A stretch of DNA of 64,000 nt from Mesorhizobium sp. INR15 (GCF_015500075.1 NZ_CP045496.1:248001-312000), one strand, 5' to 3'. Shown: positions 50,181 through 59,316, counted from the stretch's first letter. The notes: generated by a model not told the origin, from the sequence alone. Numbers and translations: made by a program.

Positions 50181-51620
50181 TCAGCCGGCGAATGTATAGG
50201 CGGTCTTCACCGTGGTGTAGAATTCGGCGGCATAGCGGCCCTGCTCGCGCGGACCGAAGCTTGATCCCTTGCGGCCGCCGAACGGAACATGGAAATCGAC
50301 GCCGGCCGTTGGAAGATTGACCATCACCATGCCGGCTTCGGAGTTGCGCTTGAAATGCGTCGCGTGCTTGAGGCTCGACGTGCAGATGCCTGAAGTCAGG
50401 CCGAAAGGCGTATCGTTGGCAACGGCCAGGGCCTCGTCATAATCCTTGACGCGGATGACGCTGGCGACCGGTCCGAAGATCTCCTCGCGCGAGGAACGCA
50501 TGGCATTGGTGGCCTCGGTCAACAGCGCCGGCTGCAGGTAGAAGCCTGGGGTCTTGCGGTCGAGCCGCTCGCCGCCGAAGGCCAGCGTGGCGCCTTCCCT
50601 GACACCGATGGCGATATAGTCCTCATCCTGCTTCAACTGGCTGGCGTCGACGACCGGACCGATCTGGGTCCGCGCATCGAGCGCGTCACCGATGACCAGT
50701 TTGCCCATGCGCTCCTTGAGCGCCTCGACAAAGCGGTCATGGATGCCCTGCGTTACGATCAGCCGGGACGACGCCGTGCAACGCTGGCCGGTCGAAAAGA
50801 ATGCGCCATTGAGCGCGCACTCGACAGCCGTGCCAAGATCGGCATCGTCGAGCACGACGAGCGGGTTCTTGCCGCCCATTTCGAGCTGGAACTTGCGCAT
50901 GTGTTCGACACTCGCCGCCGCCACGCGCTTGCCGGTACCGACCGAACCGGTGAAGGTGATGGCGTTGATGTCCGGGCTGTCGAGCATAGCCTGGCCGACC
51001 ACCGAGCCCTTGCCCATGACCAGATTGAGCACGCCCTTCGGCAATCCGGCGCGGTGCAGGATATCGACAATCGTCCAGGCGCTCTCAGGAACCAGTTCGG
51101 CCGGCTTGAAGACGATGGTGTTGCCATGGGCGAGCGCCGGCGCGATCTTCCAGGCTGGAATGGCGATCGGGAAGTTCCAGGGCGTGATGATACCGACCAC
51201 GCCGGCCGCTTCACGCGTGATTTCAACGCCGACACCGGGCCGCACGCTTGGAACCATCTCTCCGGACAAGCGCAATGTTTCGCCGGCAAAGAAATCGAAT
51301 ATCTGTGCGGCGCGAAGGGTCTCGCCGATGCCCTCGGCCAATGTCTTGCCTTCCTCACGCGCCAGCGAGCGGCCGATCTCGTCCTTGCGGGCGATGATCT
51401 CGTCGGACGCCTTTTTCAACACCGCATGGCGCGCCAGCGGGCCGGATCGGGACCAGGCCGGAAAGGCCGCTTTCGCCGCTGCGATGGCTTGCCCGGCCTG
51501 CTCAGGTCCGGCGGAGGCATACTCGCCGACAACGTCGCCGGTGTCGGAAGGATTGATGTTGCGCGATCCGGCCTCGCCCACCCATTCGCCGTCGATGAGG
51601 TTCTGTCGAAACGCTGTCAT
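50181..51620 (-). CDS. Aldehyde dehydrogenase, alpha-ketoglutaric semialdehyde type
   Basis: A 479-residue NAD(P)-dependent aldehyde dehydrogenase. GIITPWNFPIAIPAWKIAPALAHGNTIVFKPAE is the coenzyme region, Glu247 in LEMGGKNP the general base and Cys281 in FFSTGQRCTASSRL the nucleophile. The start at 51620 (MTAFRQNLIDGEW) has GGGAAAGA upstream. Its placement with a HypD-like deaminase suggests 2,5-dioxopentanoate (alpha-ketoglutaric semialdehyde) as substrate, the last step of hydroxyproline or pentose/uronate routes to alpha-ketoglutarate (inference). It is first in the leftward operon and divergent from the TetR gene. Confidence 0.85.
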   Translation of the reverse strand: MTAFRQNLIDGEWVGEAGSRNINPSDTGDVVGEYASAGPEQAGQAIAAAKAAFPAWSRSGPLARHAVLKKASDEIIARKDEIGRSLAREEGKTLAEGIGETLRAAQIFDFFAGETLRLSGEMVPSVRPGVGVEITREAAGVVGIITPWNFPIAIPAWKIAPALAHGNTIVFKPAELVPESAWTIVDILHRAGLPKGVLNLVMGKGSVVGQAMLDSPDINAITFTGSVGTGKRVAAASVEHMRKFQLEMGGKNPLVVLDDADLGTAVECALNGAFFSTGQRCTASSRLIVTQGIHDRFVEALKERMGKLVIGDALDARTQIGPVVDASQLKQDEDYIAIGVREGATLAFGGERLDRKTPGFYLQPALLTEATNAMRSSREEIFGPVASVIRVKDYDEALAVANDTPFGLTSGICTSSLKHATHFKRNSEAGMVMVNLPTAGVDFHVPFGGRKGSSFGPREQGRYAAEFYTTVKTAYTFAG

Positions 51621-51816
51621 ATCGTTGTCTTTCCCTGGTGATGCGGGGCGGGGCCGCCGTTTGGCTGTATTTGACAGACAATTGCGTTTTGGGAAAGGTT
51701 GCTCTTGACCAATCGCGCCGCCCCCCTTGCGGCAGGCATGGCACCGCGTCGGTGCGATTTGAGATTTGGGCCGGCGAAAGGGCTCAGCGTATCGCTTCAG
51801 CCAGCCATTCGCCGCC

Positions 51817-51830
51817 TGTACACTTATGTC
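51817..51830. promoter_or_regulatory. Candidate TetR operator copy 1
   Basis: TGTACACTTATGTC, 24 bp upstream of the TetR gene start. It matches the reverse complement of 52622-52635 at 12 of 14 positions, consistent with autoregulation and control of the sox operon by one protein. Confidence 0.4.
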
Positions 51831-51854
51831 CATCCTTGATTTGCCGGCTGTGCC

Positions 51855-52532
51855 ATGTCATGCGTCATGATGATGGCAGCCATGGAATCGCCCACCCAGC
51901 GCGCCGGCGTCACCGGCAACGTCAAGGCCACACGCGAAGACTGGCTCAAGCTCGCGCTTGAGACCTTGATATCCGATGGCGTCGAACGCGTGCGGGTGCA
52001 GATACTCGGCCAGAGCCTCGATGTGTCGCGCTCAAGCTTCTACTGGTATTTCAAGAGCCGGCAGGATCTGCTCGACCAGTTGCTTGAATATTGGCGGCAG
52101 ACCAACACACGGTTCATCGTCGAACGGGCCGAGCGGCCGGCCCCGTCCGTGGTTCGCGCGGTCATGAATATCTTCGAGTGCTGGGTCGACGAAAAGCTCT
52201 TCGATCCACGCCTGGATTTCGCGATCAGAGCCTGGGCCCGCCGCTCACCCGCCACAAGGCGTGTTCTCGACGAGGCCGACGATCAGCGCGTCAACGCGAT
52301 CCGCGACATGTTCTTACGCCATGGCTATGACCAGGAAGATGCCTTCGTACGGGCGCGCGTGCTCTATTTCATGCAGATCGGCTATTATTCCCTTGAGCTC
52401 AACGAGCCGATGAGCAGCCGCTTGCCGCATGTCGCGTCGTATCTGCGCAGCTTTACCGGCCAGGAGCCATCAGTGCAGGACGTTGAGGACTTTTCGCGTT
52501 ACGTCGAAGAGACGATTTCGCGCAGCCGCTAG
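51855..52532 (+). CDS. TetR-family regulator
   Basis: A 225-residue TetR-type regulator. The N-terminal HTH is TREDWLKLALETLISDGVERVRVQILGQSLDVSRSSFYWYFKSRQDLLDQLLEYW (about residues 25-80). The C-terminal ligand domain is helical with no recognised signature. The start is uncertain; several in-frame ATGs occur in the first 30 bp. It is divergent from the aldehyde dehydrogenase and upstream of soxBDAG in the same direction with a 259-bp gap. A 14-bp motif shared between its own promoter and the sox promoter suggests that it regulates soxBDAG. Confidence 0.85.
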   Translation: MSCVMMMAAMESPTQRAGVTGNVKATREDWLKLALETLISDGVERVRVQILGQSLDVSRSSFYWYFKSRQDLLDQLLEYWRQTNTRFIVERAERPAPSVVRAVMNIFECWVDEKLFDPRLDFAIRAWARRSPATRRVLDEADDQRVNAIRDMFLRHGYDQEDAFVRARVLYFMQIGYYSLELNEPMSSRLPHVASYLRSFTGQEPSVQDVEDFSRYVEETISRSR

Positions 52533-52621
52533 GCAATGCCGCGGCCTTTGAGGCCGATGGCGGGCTCCGGACCAATGACATGAAACGATTGCAGCCTTGC
52601 CCGAGGTTTCAACCCAAACTA

Positions 52622-52635
52622 GACATTAATGTACA
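52622..52635. promoter_or_regulatory. Candidate TetR operator copy 2
   Basis: GACATTAATGTACA, containing the perfect 10-bp palindrome ACATTAATGT, 157 bp upstream of soxB. It is the inverted counterpart of the motif at 51817-51830. Confidence 0.4.
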
Positions 52636-52791
52636 ATGCCAATACGCTTCAGCGTGACGACGACATTGATACGCGATTGACAAGCCACCTCGCCGGCGTC
52701 GAAAGAGATGTGCGTGTGGTCGCGGCATTCGAACAAAAGACCACGCGATGACCTTCTTCAATTCCCATCAACCAGGCCGGTCCAGCGATCC

Positions 52792-54045
52792 ATGACCAGA
52801 AGCTACTCCGCTCTATCGCTCTTCAAGGAGGGCCTGGCCGGCCAGACAGGCTGGAAGCCGGCGTGGCGTTCGCCCGAGGCAAAGCCAGCCTATGACGCGA
52901 TCGTCATCGGCGGCGGCGGACATGGGCTGGCAACGGCCTATTACCTGGCCAAGAACCACAACATCACCCGGGTCGCGGTGCTGGAAAAGGGCTGGATCGG
53001 CGGCGGCAACACCGGCCGCAACACGACAGTGGTGCGCTCCAACTACTACTATCCGGAAAGTGTAGCGCTCTACGGGCTGGCGCACCGGCTGTACGAGGGC
53101 CTGTCAAAGGACCTGAACTACAACGTCATGCTGTCGCAGCGCGGCATGGTCAATCTGTGCCACAGCACCGGCGAAATGGAGATCGGCGCGCGCACCGTCA
53201 ACGCCATGCAGATCAACGGCATCGACGCCGAACTGCTTTCGCCCGACGATGTGCGCCGCGTCGCGCCGATCTACAATTTTTCAGCCGATGCGCGCTTTCC
53301 CGTTTTCGGCGGCATCTGGCAAGGCCGGGCCGGCACGGCTCGGCACGACGCGGTTGCCTGGGGCTATGCGAGGGCGGCGAGCCGGCTCGGCGTCGACATC
53401 ATCCAGAATTGCGAAATCACCGATTTCATCATCGAGGGCGGCCGCTGCCGGGGCGTCCAGACCTCGCGCGGCGCCATCCGTGCCGACCGCATCGGCATGG
53501 CGGTGGCCGGGCATTCCTCGGTGCTGGCAGCCAAGGCCGGGTTCCGGCTGCCTATCAATTCCTATGCGCTGCAGGCCTGCGTTTCCGAGCCGGTAAAGCC
53601 CATCCTCGACACGGTGGTACTGTCGCCGGGCACCGGCGTCTATGTCAGCCAGTCTGACAAGGGCGAGATCGTCATCGGCGGCGGGCTCGACCGCATCCCG
53701 TCCTATGCGCAGCGCGGCAACCTGCCGACGCTGGAGACGGTGATTGCCGGCGTGCTGGAGATGTTCCCGATCTTCGGCCAGTTGAAGCTGATGCGGCAAT
53801 GGGCCGGCATCGTCGATGTCGTACCGGACTCCTCGCCGATCATCGGTGAATCGCCTTTGCCCGGCCTGTTCCTCAATTGCGGCTGGGGCACGGGCGGCTT
53901 CAAGGCCATCCCCGCCGGCGGCACGCTGCTGGCGCAGTTGCTGGCCTCAGGCAAACACAACGACATCAGCCGCCCCTTCGACCTTGATCGCTTTGCCAGC
54001 GGACGGCTGATCGACGAAGCGGCCGGCTCCGGCATCGCGCATTAA
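52792..54045 (+). CDS. soxB: Sarcosine oxidase-like beta subunit
   Basis: A 417-residue flavoprotein matching the beta subunit of heterotetrameric sarcosine oxidase in length. YDAIVIGGGGHGLATAYYLAKNH is the FAD-binding motif (about residue 32), NTGRNTTVVRSNYYYPES is the region around the covalent-flavin site, and GLFLNCGWGTGGFKAIPAGG the C-terminal flavin contact. It oxidises the N-methyl group of sarcosine or a related amino acid; formaldehyde equivalents pass to folate in the known enzyme. The start at 52792 (MTRSYSALSLFKEGL) is typical. First gene of soxBDAG. Confidence 0.87.
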   Translation: MTRSYSALSLFKEGLAGQTGWKPAWRSPEAKPAYDAIVIGGGGHGLATAYYLAKNHNITRVAVLEKGWIGGGNTGRNTTVVRSNYYYPESVALYGLAHRLYEGLSKDLNYNVMLSQRGMVNLCHSTGEMEIGARTVNAMQINGIDAELLSPDDVRRVAPIYNFSADARFPVFGGIWQGRAGTARHDAVAWGYARAASRLGVDIIQNCEITDFIIEGGRCRGVQTSRGAIRADRIGMAVAGHSSVLAAKAGFRLPINSYALQACVSEPVKPILDTVVLSPGTGVYVSQSDKGEIVIGGGLDRIPSYAQRGNLPTLETVIAGVLEMFPIFGQLKLMRQWAGIVDVVPDSSPIIGESPLPGLFLNCGWGTGGFKAIPAGGTLLAQLLASGKHNDISRPFDLDRFASGRLIDEAAGSGIAH

Positions 54046-54113
54046 TGCATGTCGCCCAAAAGTGCGCAGCGGTTTTGGGACGACGACACGCATAAAACCA
54101 GGACAAGTCTTTC

Positions 54114-54380
54114 ATGCAGCTTTTTCCTTGCCCGTTCTGCGGCCCGCGCGACGAGACCGAATTCCACTATGGCGGCGATGCCGGAAACGCCAGGCCGGAC
54201 GGCACCGAGGTGCCGACCGAGCGTTGGGCCGAGTACCTCTATCTGCGCTCCAACCCTAAAGGCTCGGCACGCGAGGTCTGGGTGCATATGACGTGCAGCG
54301 AGTTCTTCGTCATGGAGCGCGACACCGTCACCCACAAGGTGCTGTCGTCGACTGCTCTTGGTGGGGAGCACGCAGCGTGA
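54114..54380 (+). CDS. soxD: Sarcosine oxidase-like delta subunit
   Basis: An 88-residue delta subunit. MQLFPCPFCGPRDETEFHYGG carries the zinc-binding CPFC, completed by His and Cys in VWVHMTCSEFF. Length and motifs agree with SoxD. The TGA stop overlaps the soxA GTG start as GTGA, so the subunits are translationally coupled. Confidence 0.92.
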   Translation: MQLFPCPFCGPRDETEFHYGGDAGNARPDGTEVPTERWAEYLYLRSNPKGSAREVWVHMTCSEFFVMERDTVTHKVLSSTALGGEHAA

Positions 54381-57256
54381 CCGCTTCGCGTCTTGCCACG
54401 GGTGGATGTGTCATCGACCGCTCCCGCCCGATCCGCTTCAGCTTCGATGGTAAGACCGTGCACGGTTTTGCCGGCGACACGATCGCCTCGGCATTGCTGG
54501 CGAACGATGTCGCGATTGTCGGGCGCAGCTTCAAATACCACCGGCCACGCGGCATCTGGGGCGCCGGCGTCGAAGAGCCGAACGCGCTGGTCGATATCCG
54601 CGGCAGCACGGCGGCGACGCCGAACTCACGCGCCACGACCGAGCCGGCGCGCGACGGGCTCGAGGCGAAAAGCGTCAATGCCTCGCCAAGCGCGCTGGCC
54701 GACCGCAACGCTTTCATGGATCGTTTCTCGCGCTTCATTCCGGCGGCCTTCTACTACAAGACCTTCATGTGGCCGGACTGGCATATGTTCGAGCCACGCA
54801 TCCGTGCCATGGCGGGGTTAGGCAAGGTTGATAAAGACTGGACATCGGCTGGATCCGCCGACCAGATCAACCATCACTGCGACGTGCTCGTCGTGGGCGC
54901 GGGCCCAGCTGGGTTGGCGGCAGCCAGGCTGGCGGCGGGCGCCGGCCAATCCGTGGTGCTTGTCGACGATCAGTTCCGGCCGGGCGGTTCGCTTGGACAC
55001 CGTGACGGGGAAGTCGATGGGCCGGCGAAGAACTGGGTCGACGAGACAGTCGCGGGACTTGCAGCGGCAGGTCATCTGATCCTGCCCTCGACGACCGCCT
55101 TCGGCATCTATGACCACAATCTGGTCGGGCTCAATCAACGTCATCCCGATGGGCGGCCGGACACGCTGTGGCGGGTCAGGCCGCGCCATATCGTGCTGGC
55201 GACCGGCGCCATCGAGCGGCCGCTGCCTTTCGCCAACAATGATCTGCCCGGCATCATGTCGGCGGACGCCGCGCTCTCCTATCTCAAGCGGCATGCCGTG
55301 CTGGTCGGCAGCCGCATTGTCGTCGCCACCAACAACGACAGTGCCTACGAGGCGGCGGAGGCCATCTCGCGGGTGGGCGCCGAAGTCACGCTTGTCGACA
55401 TCAGGAGCGAGGGCATGCCCGCGACACCGGCCAATGTGCGGCTGGTCAAGGGACGCAGCCTCGCTTCCGCCAACGGCAAGTTGCGCGTCGACGGCGTGAC
55501 CCTCGATGACGGCACCCGGCTCAACGCCGATTGCGTGCTGGTCTCCGGCGGCTGGACACCGACCATTCATCTGTTCGGCCAGGCCAAGGGCAAGCTTGCC
55601 TGGAGCGAGGCGCGCGCGGCCTTCCTGCCGGGTGACCCGGTTGACGGCATCAGCGTCGCAGGCGCGGCGGCCGGCACGGTCTCGCTGTCGGACGTGTTCG
55701 CCAGTTCGGCGAAGGCCGTTGCCTCGCTTGGCCCGACGAAAGCAGCCGCGCCACGCAGCACCGGCCCGGAGGCAACGGCCGGTATTTCGCCGGCATGGCC
55801 GATGCCGGGCTCGAAAGGGCGTATCTGGATCGATTATCAGAATGACGTGACCGCGAAAGACGTGGAATTGGCGGCACGCGAGAATATCGTCTCGGTCGAG
55901 CACCTGAAGCGCTACACCACGCTCGGCATGGCGACCGACCAGGGCAAGACCTCCAATCTGCCGGGCCTGGCGCTGATGGCCGGGATCACTGGCCGCACGG
56001 TTCCCGAAGTCGGCACCACGACCTATCGTCCGCCATTCACCCCAGTGCCGCTGGCAAGCTTTGCCGGCGCGAGCGTCGGCGAACTGATGGCGCCGGTGCG
56101 CCGGCTGCCGCTGGAGAATGTCCACCGTGCCGGCGGCGCTGTCTTCCAGGAATATGGCGGCTGGCTGCGCCCAGCCTACTATGGCAACGGCGACGCGGAA
56201 CGGTCGATCCAGGACGAGGCACGGCGTGCCCGCCAATCGGCCGCGCTGTTCGATGGCTCGACGCTTGGCAAGATCGAGGTGATCGGACCGCAAGCGGGCG
56301 AATTCGTCGATTTCCTCTGCTACAACACCATGTCGACGCTGAAACCCGGCCGCTGCCGCTATGGTTTCATGCTGTCGGAAAACGGCGTGGTCTTCGACGA
56401 CGGCGTTCTGGTCCGGCTGGACGAACACCGCTTCGTCGTCTCATGTTCCTCGTCGCATGTCGCCGCCGTGCACGCGCGGCTGGAGGAATGGCGCCAGGAC
56501 CGCTTTGGCCGCAGCGCCATCTATATCCACAATGCCACCTCGGACATGGCGACGCTGACCGTCTCCGGCCCGAACGCGAGGAAGCTGCTCGAAGCGGTTG
56601 ATCTCGGCACGTCGCTCGACGATGCCGACCTGCCGCATATGGCGGTCAGCCATGGCGTCTATGCCGGCGATGTGGTTCGTATTGCCCGCGTCAGCTTCAC
56701 CGGCGACAGGAGCTATGAAGTCTCCATCCGGGCGGATCGCGCCGAACGGCTGTGGGCGCATATGCGTAAAGCCGGCCAGGTCTTCGATGCGGTTGTCATC
56801 GGCCTTGAGGCACTGATGATCCTGCGCGCTGAGAAGGGCTTTATCGTCATCGGCAAGGACACCGACGGCACCACGCTGCCGCATGATCTCGGCGTCGATG
56901 GTCCGCGCGCCAAGCGCAAGACCGAATTCGTCGGCCGCCGCTCGCTGTTCACCGAGGAAGCGTCGCGCGACAACCGCATGCAGCTTGTCGGGCTGACGGT
57001 GCCGCAAGGCGAAGCGCCGCTGCCCACCGGCGCGCATGGCATCGAGCGCCGCGACGGCAGGCTGAAAAGCCTGGGGTTCGTCACGTCCAGCTACCAGAGC
57101 CCGACGCTCGGCCGCGCCGTGGCGCTCGGCCTGATCGAGCGCGGCGCCGCACGCCATGGCGAGACGATCGAAATCCAGCATCTCGGCAAGGTCAGGAAAG
57201 CGACGATCGCGGAACCCTGTGCCTTCGATCCGGCAGGAGACCGGCTGCATGCGTAA
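54377..57256 (+). CDS. soxA: Sarcosine oxidase-like alpha subunit
   Basis: A 959-residue alpha subunit. GTG at 54377 overlaps soxD. Residues about 15-110 form the ferredoxin-like domain (RPIRFSFDGKTVHGFAGDTIASALLAND; SFKYHRPRGIW). CDVLVVGAGPAGLAAARLAA binds the non-covalent FAD/NAD (about residue 170). MPLPFANNDLPGIMSADAA-like sequence follows. The C-terminal half is a GcvT-like tetrahydrofolate domain (GSTLGKIEVIGPQAGEFVDFLCYNTMSTLKPGRCRYGFM; RIARVSFTGDRSYEVSI). In the known enzyme it channels the methylene group to tetrahydrofolate. Length matches SoxA. It overlaps soxG by 8 bp. Confidence 0.9.
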   Translation: MTASRLATGGCVIDRSRPIRFSFDGKTVHGFAGDTIASALLANDVAIVGRSFKYHRPRGIWGAGVEEPNALVDIRGSTAATPNSRATTEPARDGLEAKSVNASPSALADRNAFMDRFSRFIPAAFYYKTFMWPDWHMFEPRIRAMAGLGKVDKDWTSAGSADQINHHCDVLVVGAGPAGLAAARLAAGAGQSVVLVDDQFRPGGSLGHRDGEVDGPAKNWVDETVAGLAAAGHLILPSTTAFGIYDHNLVGLNQRHPDGRPDTLWRVRPRHIVLATGAIERPLPFANNDLPGIMSADAALSYLKRHAVLVGSRIVVATNNDSAYEAAEAISRVGAEVTLVDIRSEGMPATPANVRLVKGRSLASANGKLRVDGVTLDDGTRLNADCVLVSGGWTPTIHLFGQAKGKLAWSEARAAFLPGDPVDGISVAGAAAGTVSLSDVFASSAKAVASLGPTKAAAPRSTGPEATAGISPAWPMPGSKGRIWIDYQNDVTAKDVELAARENIVSVEHLKRYTTLGMATDQGKTSNLPGLALMAGITGRTVPEVGTTTYRPPFTPVPLASFAGASVGELMAPVRRLPLENVHRAGGAVFQEYGGWLRPAYYGNGDAERSIQDEARRARQSAALFDGSTLGKIEVIGPQAGEFVDFLCYNTMSTLKPGRCRYGFMLSENGVVFDDGVLVRLDEHRFVVSCSSSHVAAVHARLEEWRQDRFGRSAIYIHNATSDMATLTVSGPNARKLLEAVDLGTSLDDADLPHMAVSHGVYAGDVVRIARVSFTGDRSYEVSIRADRAERLWAHMRKAGQVFDAVVIGLEALMILRAEKGFIVIGKDTDGTTLPHDLGVDGPRAKRKTEFVGRRSLFTEEASRDNRMQLVGLTVPQGEAPLPTGAHGIERRDGRLKSLGFVTSSYQSPTLGRAVALGLIERGAARHGETIEIQHLGKVRKATIAEPCAFDPAGDRLHA

Positions 57257-57779
57257 TCTCGCGGAAAAGTGGACTGTCGCACCGGACTGGCAGGCGGCCG
57301 TCATCGAGGCGCCCGGCCTGACGATACGAACCGTAACCGGCCTCAACCAGATCCTGGTCAGCGGCGATCTCGATGCCTGGGCGCGGGTTTCCGGCTTGAA
57401 TGGAGCCGGTGTCGGCGCCTTTGGCGTGGTTCAGGGCGACAGCTACGCGGCGCGGTTGGCCCGCGACCGGCTGCTTGCGGTGTCCACGGCACCTTTTGCC
57501 GTCACGGCGGGCTGGCACGCGGAAGGTTTCGCGGTGACCGCCATCAGCGCCGGACTGCACGTATTCGAGGCCGAAGGCACTGCGATCGACGCTTTTGTGG
57601 CGCGGGGGACGACACTCGATCCACGGCAGGCCGGCGCAAGCGCGGCACTTTCCTTCGCCGGCATCAGCGCCATCGTTTATCGTCATGAGGACAGGCTGCG
57701 CATCCATGTCGATCGCGGTCTGGCGGCCTATCTCTGGACGTGGATGGAAACGGCGGCCGGCAATATGTCAGCGGGATAG
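57249..57779 (+). CDS. soxG: Sarcosine oxidase-like gamma subunit
   Basis: A 176-residue gamma subunit, a degenerate relative of the GcvT N-terminal domain. It starts MRNLAEKWTVAPDWQAAVIEAPGLTIRTV inside the end of soxA. GVGAFGVVQGDSYAARLARDRLLAVS and DRLRIHVDRGLAAYLWTWMETAA are recognisable blocks. The sequence is less conserved than that of the other subunits, as is usual. It closes the soxBDAG operon; the next gene is convergent 17 bp away. Confidence 0.8.
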   Translation: MRNLAEKWTVAPDWQAAVIEAPGLTIRTVTGLNQILVSGDLDAWARVSGLNGAGVGAFGVVQGDSYAARLARDRLLAVSTAPFAVTAGWHAEGFAVTAISAGLHVFEAEGTAIDAFVARGTTLDPRQAGASAALSFAGISAIVYRHEDRLRIHVDRGLAAYLWTWMETAAGNMSAG

Positions 57780-57796
57780 GCGGGGTTCCCAGCCTC

Positions 57797-58282
57797 TCAG
57801 AGCGTGAACGACCAGAACAGGCAAGCCAGGGTCGCGGCGGCGAACACGACGAAGAACAGGCTGCGCAGCAGCACGTTGCGGCGAAGTTCGTTGATGACGA
57901 AATGGCAGCCAATGATCGCCACGGCAAACAGGAACCGCCGGTTCAGCAGCGCCCAGAGGGCGTCCCTCTGGCCGAAAGCCCATCTGGCGACGAGACAACC
58001 GACGATCGCCGCCAACAGAACGATCACCGTCCAGAAGAGCGCATCGGCGGCATTGGTCAGCACGATGCTGGCCGCCCTGATCGGCAGGATCATCATCAGC
58101 AGTGCACTGAAGGAATAGACGGCGGCGAGCGGAATGAAGGTCGCGGCATCGGCGATGCCGTCGAGCCGTCTCACACCGATCGCACCATAGGGATAGCCGT
58201 GCCTTGCCACGGCAAGGCTGAGCGCCATGAGCAAGGCGGTCAGCACGGCGACGAGTGCGAAGGATGTGAGGGCTCTGCTCAT
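57797..58282 (-). CDS. Hypothetical integral membrane protein
   Basis: A 161-residue protein with about five hydrophobic segments (ALTSFALVAVLTALLMALSLAVA; AATFIPLAAVYSFSALLMMIL; LFWTVIVLLAAIVGCLVARWAF; FLFAVAIIGCHFVI; LFFVVFAAATLACLFW). I do not recognise a family. It is convergent with soxG and 149 bp from the FAH-family gene upstream, so it is probably transcribed alone. Confidence 0.65.
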   Translation of the reverse strand: MSRALTSFALVAVLTALLMALSLAVARHGYPYGAIGVRRLDGIADAATFIPLAAVYSFSALLMMILPIRAASIVLTNAADALFWTVIVLLAAIVGCLVARWAFGQRDALWALLNRRFLFAVAIIGCHFVINELRRNVLLRSLFFVVFAAATLACLFWSFTL

Positions 58283-58431
58283 GATGTTCCTGTCCCGGAC
58301 GAATCAGTCAGGAACAGGTTTAGCCAAGGGTTGTAAATTGCGCGTAAGCGGGACGCATATCTTGCGGATTTCAACTTCGTGCAATGCTGCCCGGCAGCGA
58401 TGCTGCTACCAGAGCAGCTGGCTACGCAGCG

Positions 58432-59127
58432 TCAGACAACGGCAACCGTAAGGTCGCCGAGGCCATCGACATGGCCGACCATGACGTCTCCCCGCGAAAC
58501 ACTGCCCACACCAGCAGGCGTACCCGAGAAAATCAGGTCGCCGGCACCGAGTTCAAAGAACCTGGACAGGTAGGAGATAATTTCAGGCACCTTCCAGATC
58601 ATCTGGCTGAGGTCACCGGTCTGCCGGCGCTCGCCATTGACGTCGACGGCGATGGTTCCGGTGTTTGGATGGCCGACGACGGCCACCGGGAGGATCGGCC
58701 CGCAAGGCGCTGAATGCTCGAATGCCTTGGAGACTTCCCAGGGCCGGCGAAGCTCCTTGGCTTCGTTCTGCAGGTCTCGGCGGGTCATGTCGAGGCCGAC
58801 CGCGTAACCGAAGACATGCTCAAGCGCGCTTTCAGCCGCGATGTCACGGCCACCCTTGCCAAGCGCGACGACCATCTCGATCTCGAAATGCACATCCTGG
58901 GACTGCGGCGGATAGGGGAATTTCCCATCGACAAGGCTGACGTTGCCTGGGCTCTTCTGGAAGAAGAAAGGCGGCTCCTTGTTGGGATCGTGACCCATCT
59001 CCACCGCGTGAGCCGCGTAGTTGCGCCCCACACAATAGATGCGCCGGACCGGAAACAGCTCCTTGGTTCCGTCGATCGGCAAGGCGGGGATGGCAGCCGG
59101 TTCAAATGCGTAGATCCTGCTGGTCAT
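58432..59127 (-). CDS. Fumarylacetoacetate hydrolase-family protein
   Basis: A 231-residue enzyme of the FAH superfamily, the size of fumarylpyruvate hydrolases and acylpyruvases. RRIYCVGRNYAAHAVEMG is the family start, DVHFEIEMVVALGKGGRD provides the metal-binding Glu residues, YAVGLDMTRRDLQ the Asp, and IFSGTPAGVG the C-terminal signature. The start at 59127 (MTSRIYAFEPAAIPALP) is taken. The usual partner enzymes of gentisate or homogentisate breakdown are not nearby. It lies 189 bp downstream of the ABC transporter genes on the same strand. Confidence 0.85.
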   Translation of the reverse strand: MTSRIYAFEPAAIPALPIDGTKELFPVRRIYCVGRNYAAHAVEMGHDPNKEPPFFFQKSPGNVSLVDGKFPYPPQSQDVHFEIEMVVALGKGGRDIAAESALEHVFGYAVGLDMTRRDLQNEAKELRRPWEVSKAFEHSAPCGPILPVAVVGHPNTGTIAVDVNGERRQTGDLSQMIWKVPEIISYLSRFFELGAGDLIFSGTPAGVGSVSRGDVMVGHVDGLGDLTVAVV

Positions 59128-59226
59128 CGTGGTGGCTTTCCTGTCGATCGCGGGAGCTCGGCGGCCGCCGGGCATGGTTGCCTGCAGTCAAGACCGCCGG
59201 CACACCAGCTTCTATCCAATCTGTCG

Positions 59227-59264
59227 CCAATTTGCGATTGGTCGCCACACAACACGATTGTGTG
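59227..59264. promoter_or_regulatory. Two adjacent perfect inverted repeats upstream of FAH gene
   Basis: CCAAT-TTGCG-ATTGG (59227-59241) and CACACAA-CACGA-TTGTGTG (59246-59264) lie 100-137 bp before the FAH start and 53 bp after the ABC ATPase stop. They may be operators for the FAH promoter, or stem-loops at the end of the transporter transcript. Confidence 0.35.
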
Positions 59265-59316
59265 CCAAGACAGCGGCTTCAACGACGCCACCGACCTGGT
59301 GCGCCCGCGCTGGTCG

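Noticed and set aside
54818..56428. A 536-codon minus-strand frame under soxA
   Set aside because: soxA is a clear match in the opposite strand, with proper start, length and coupling to its neighbours; the antisense frame has no motif.
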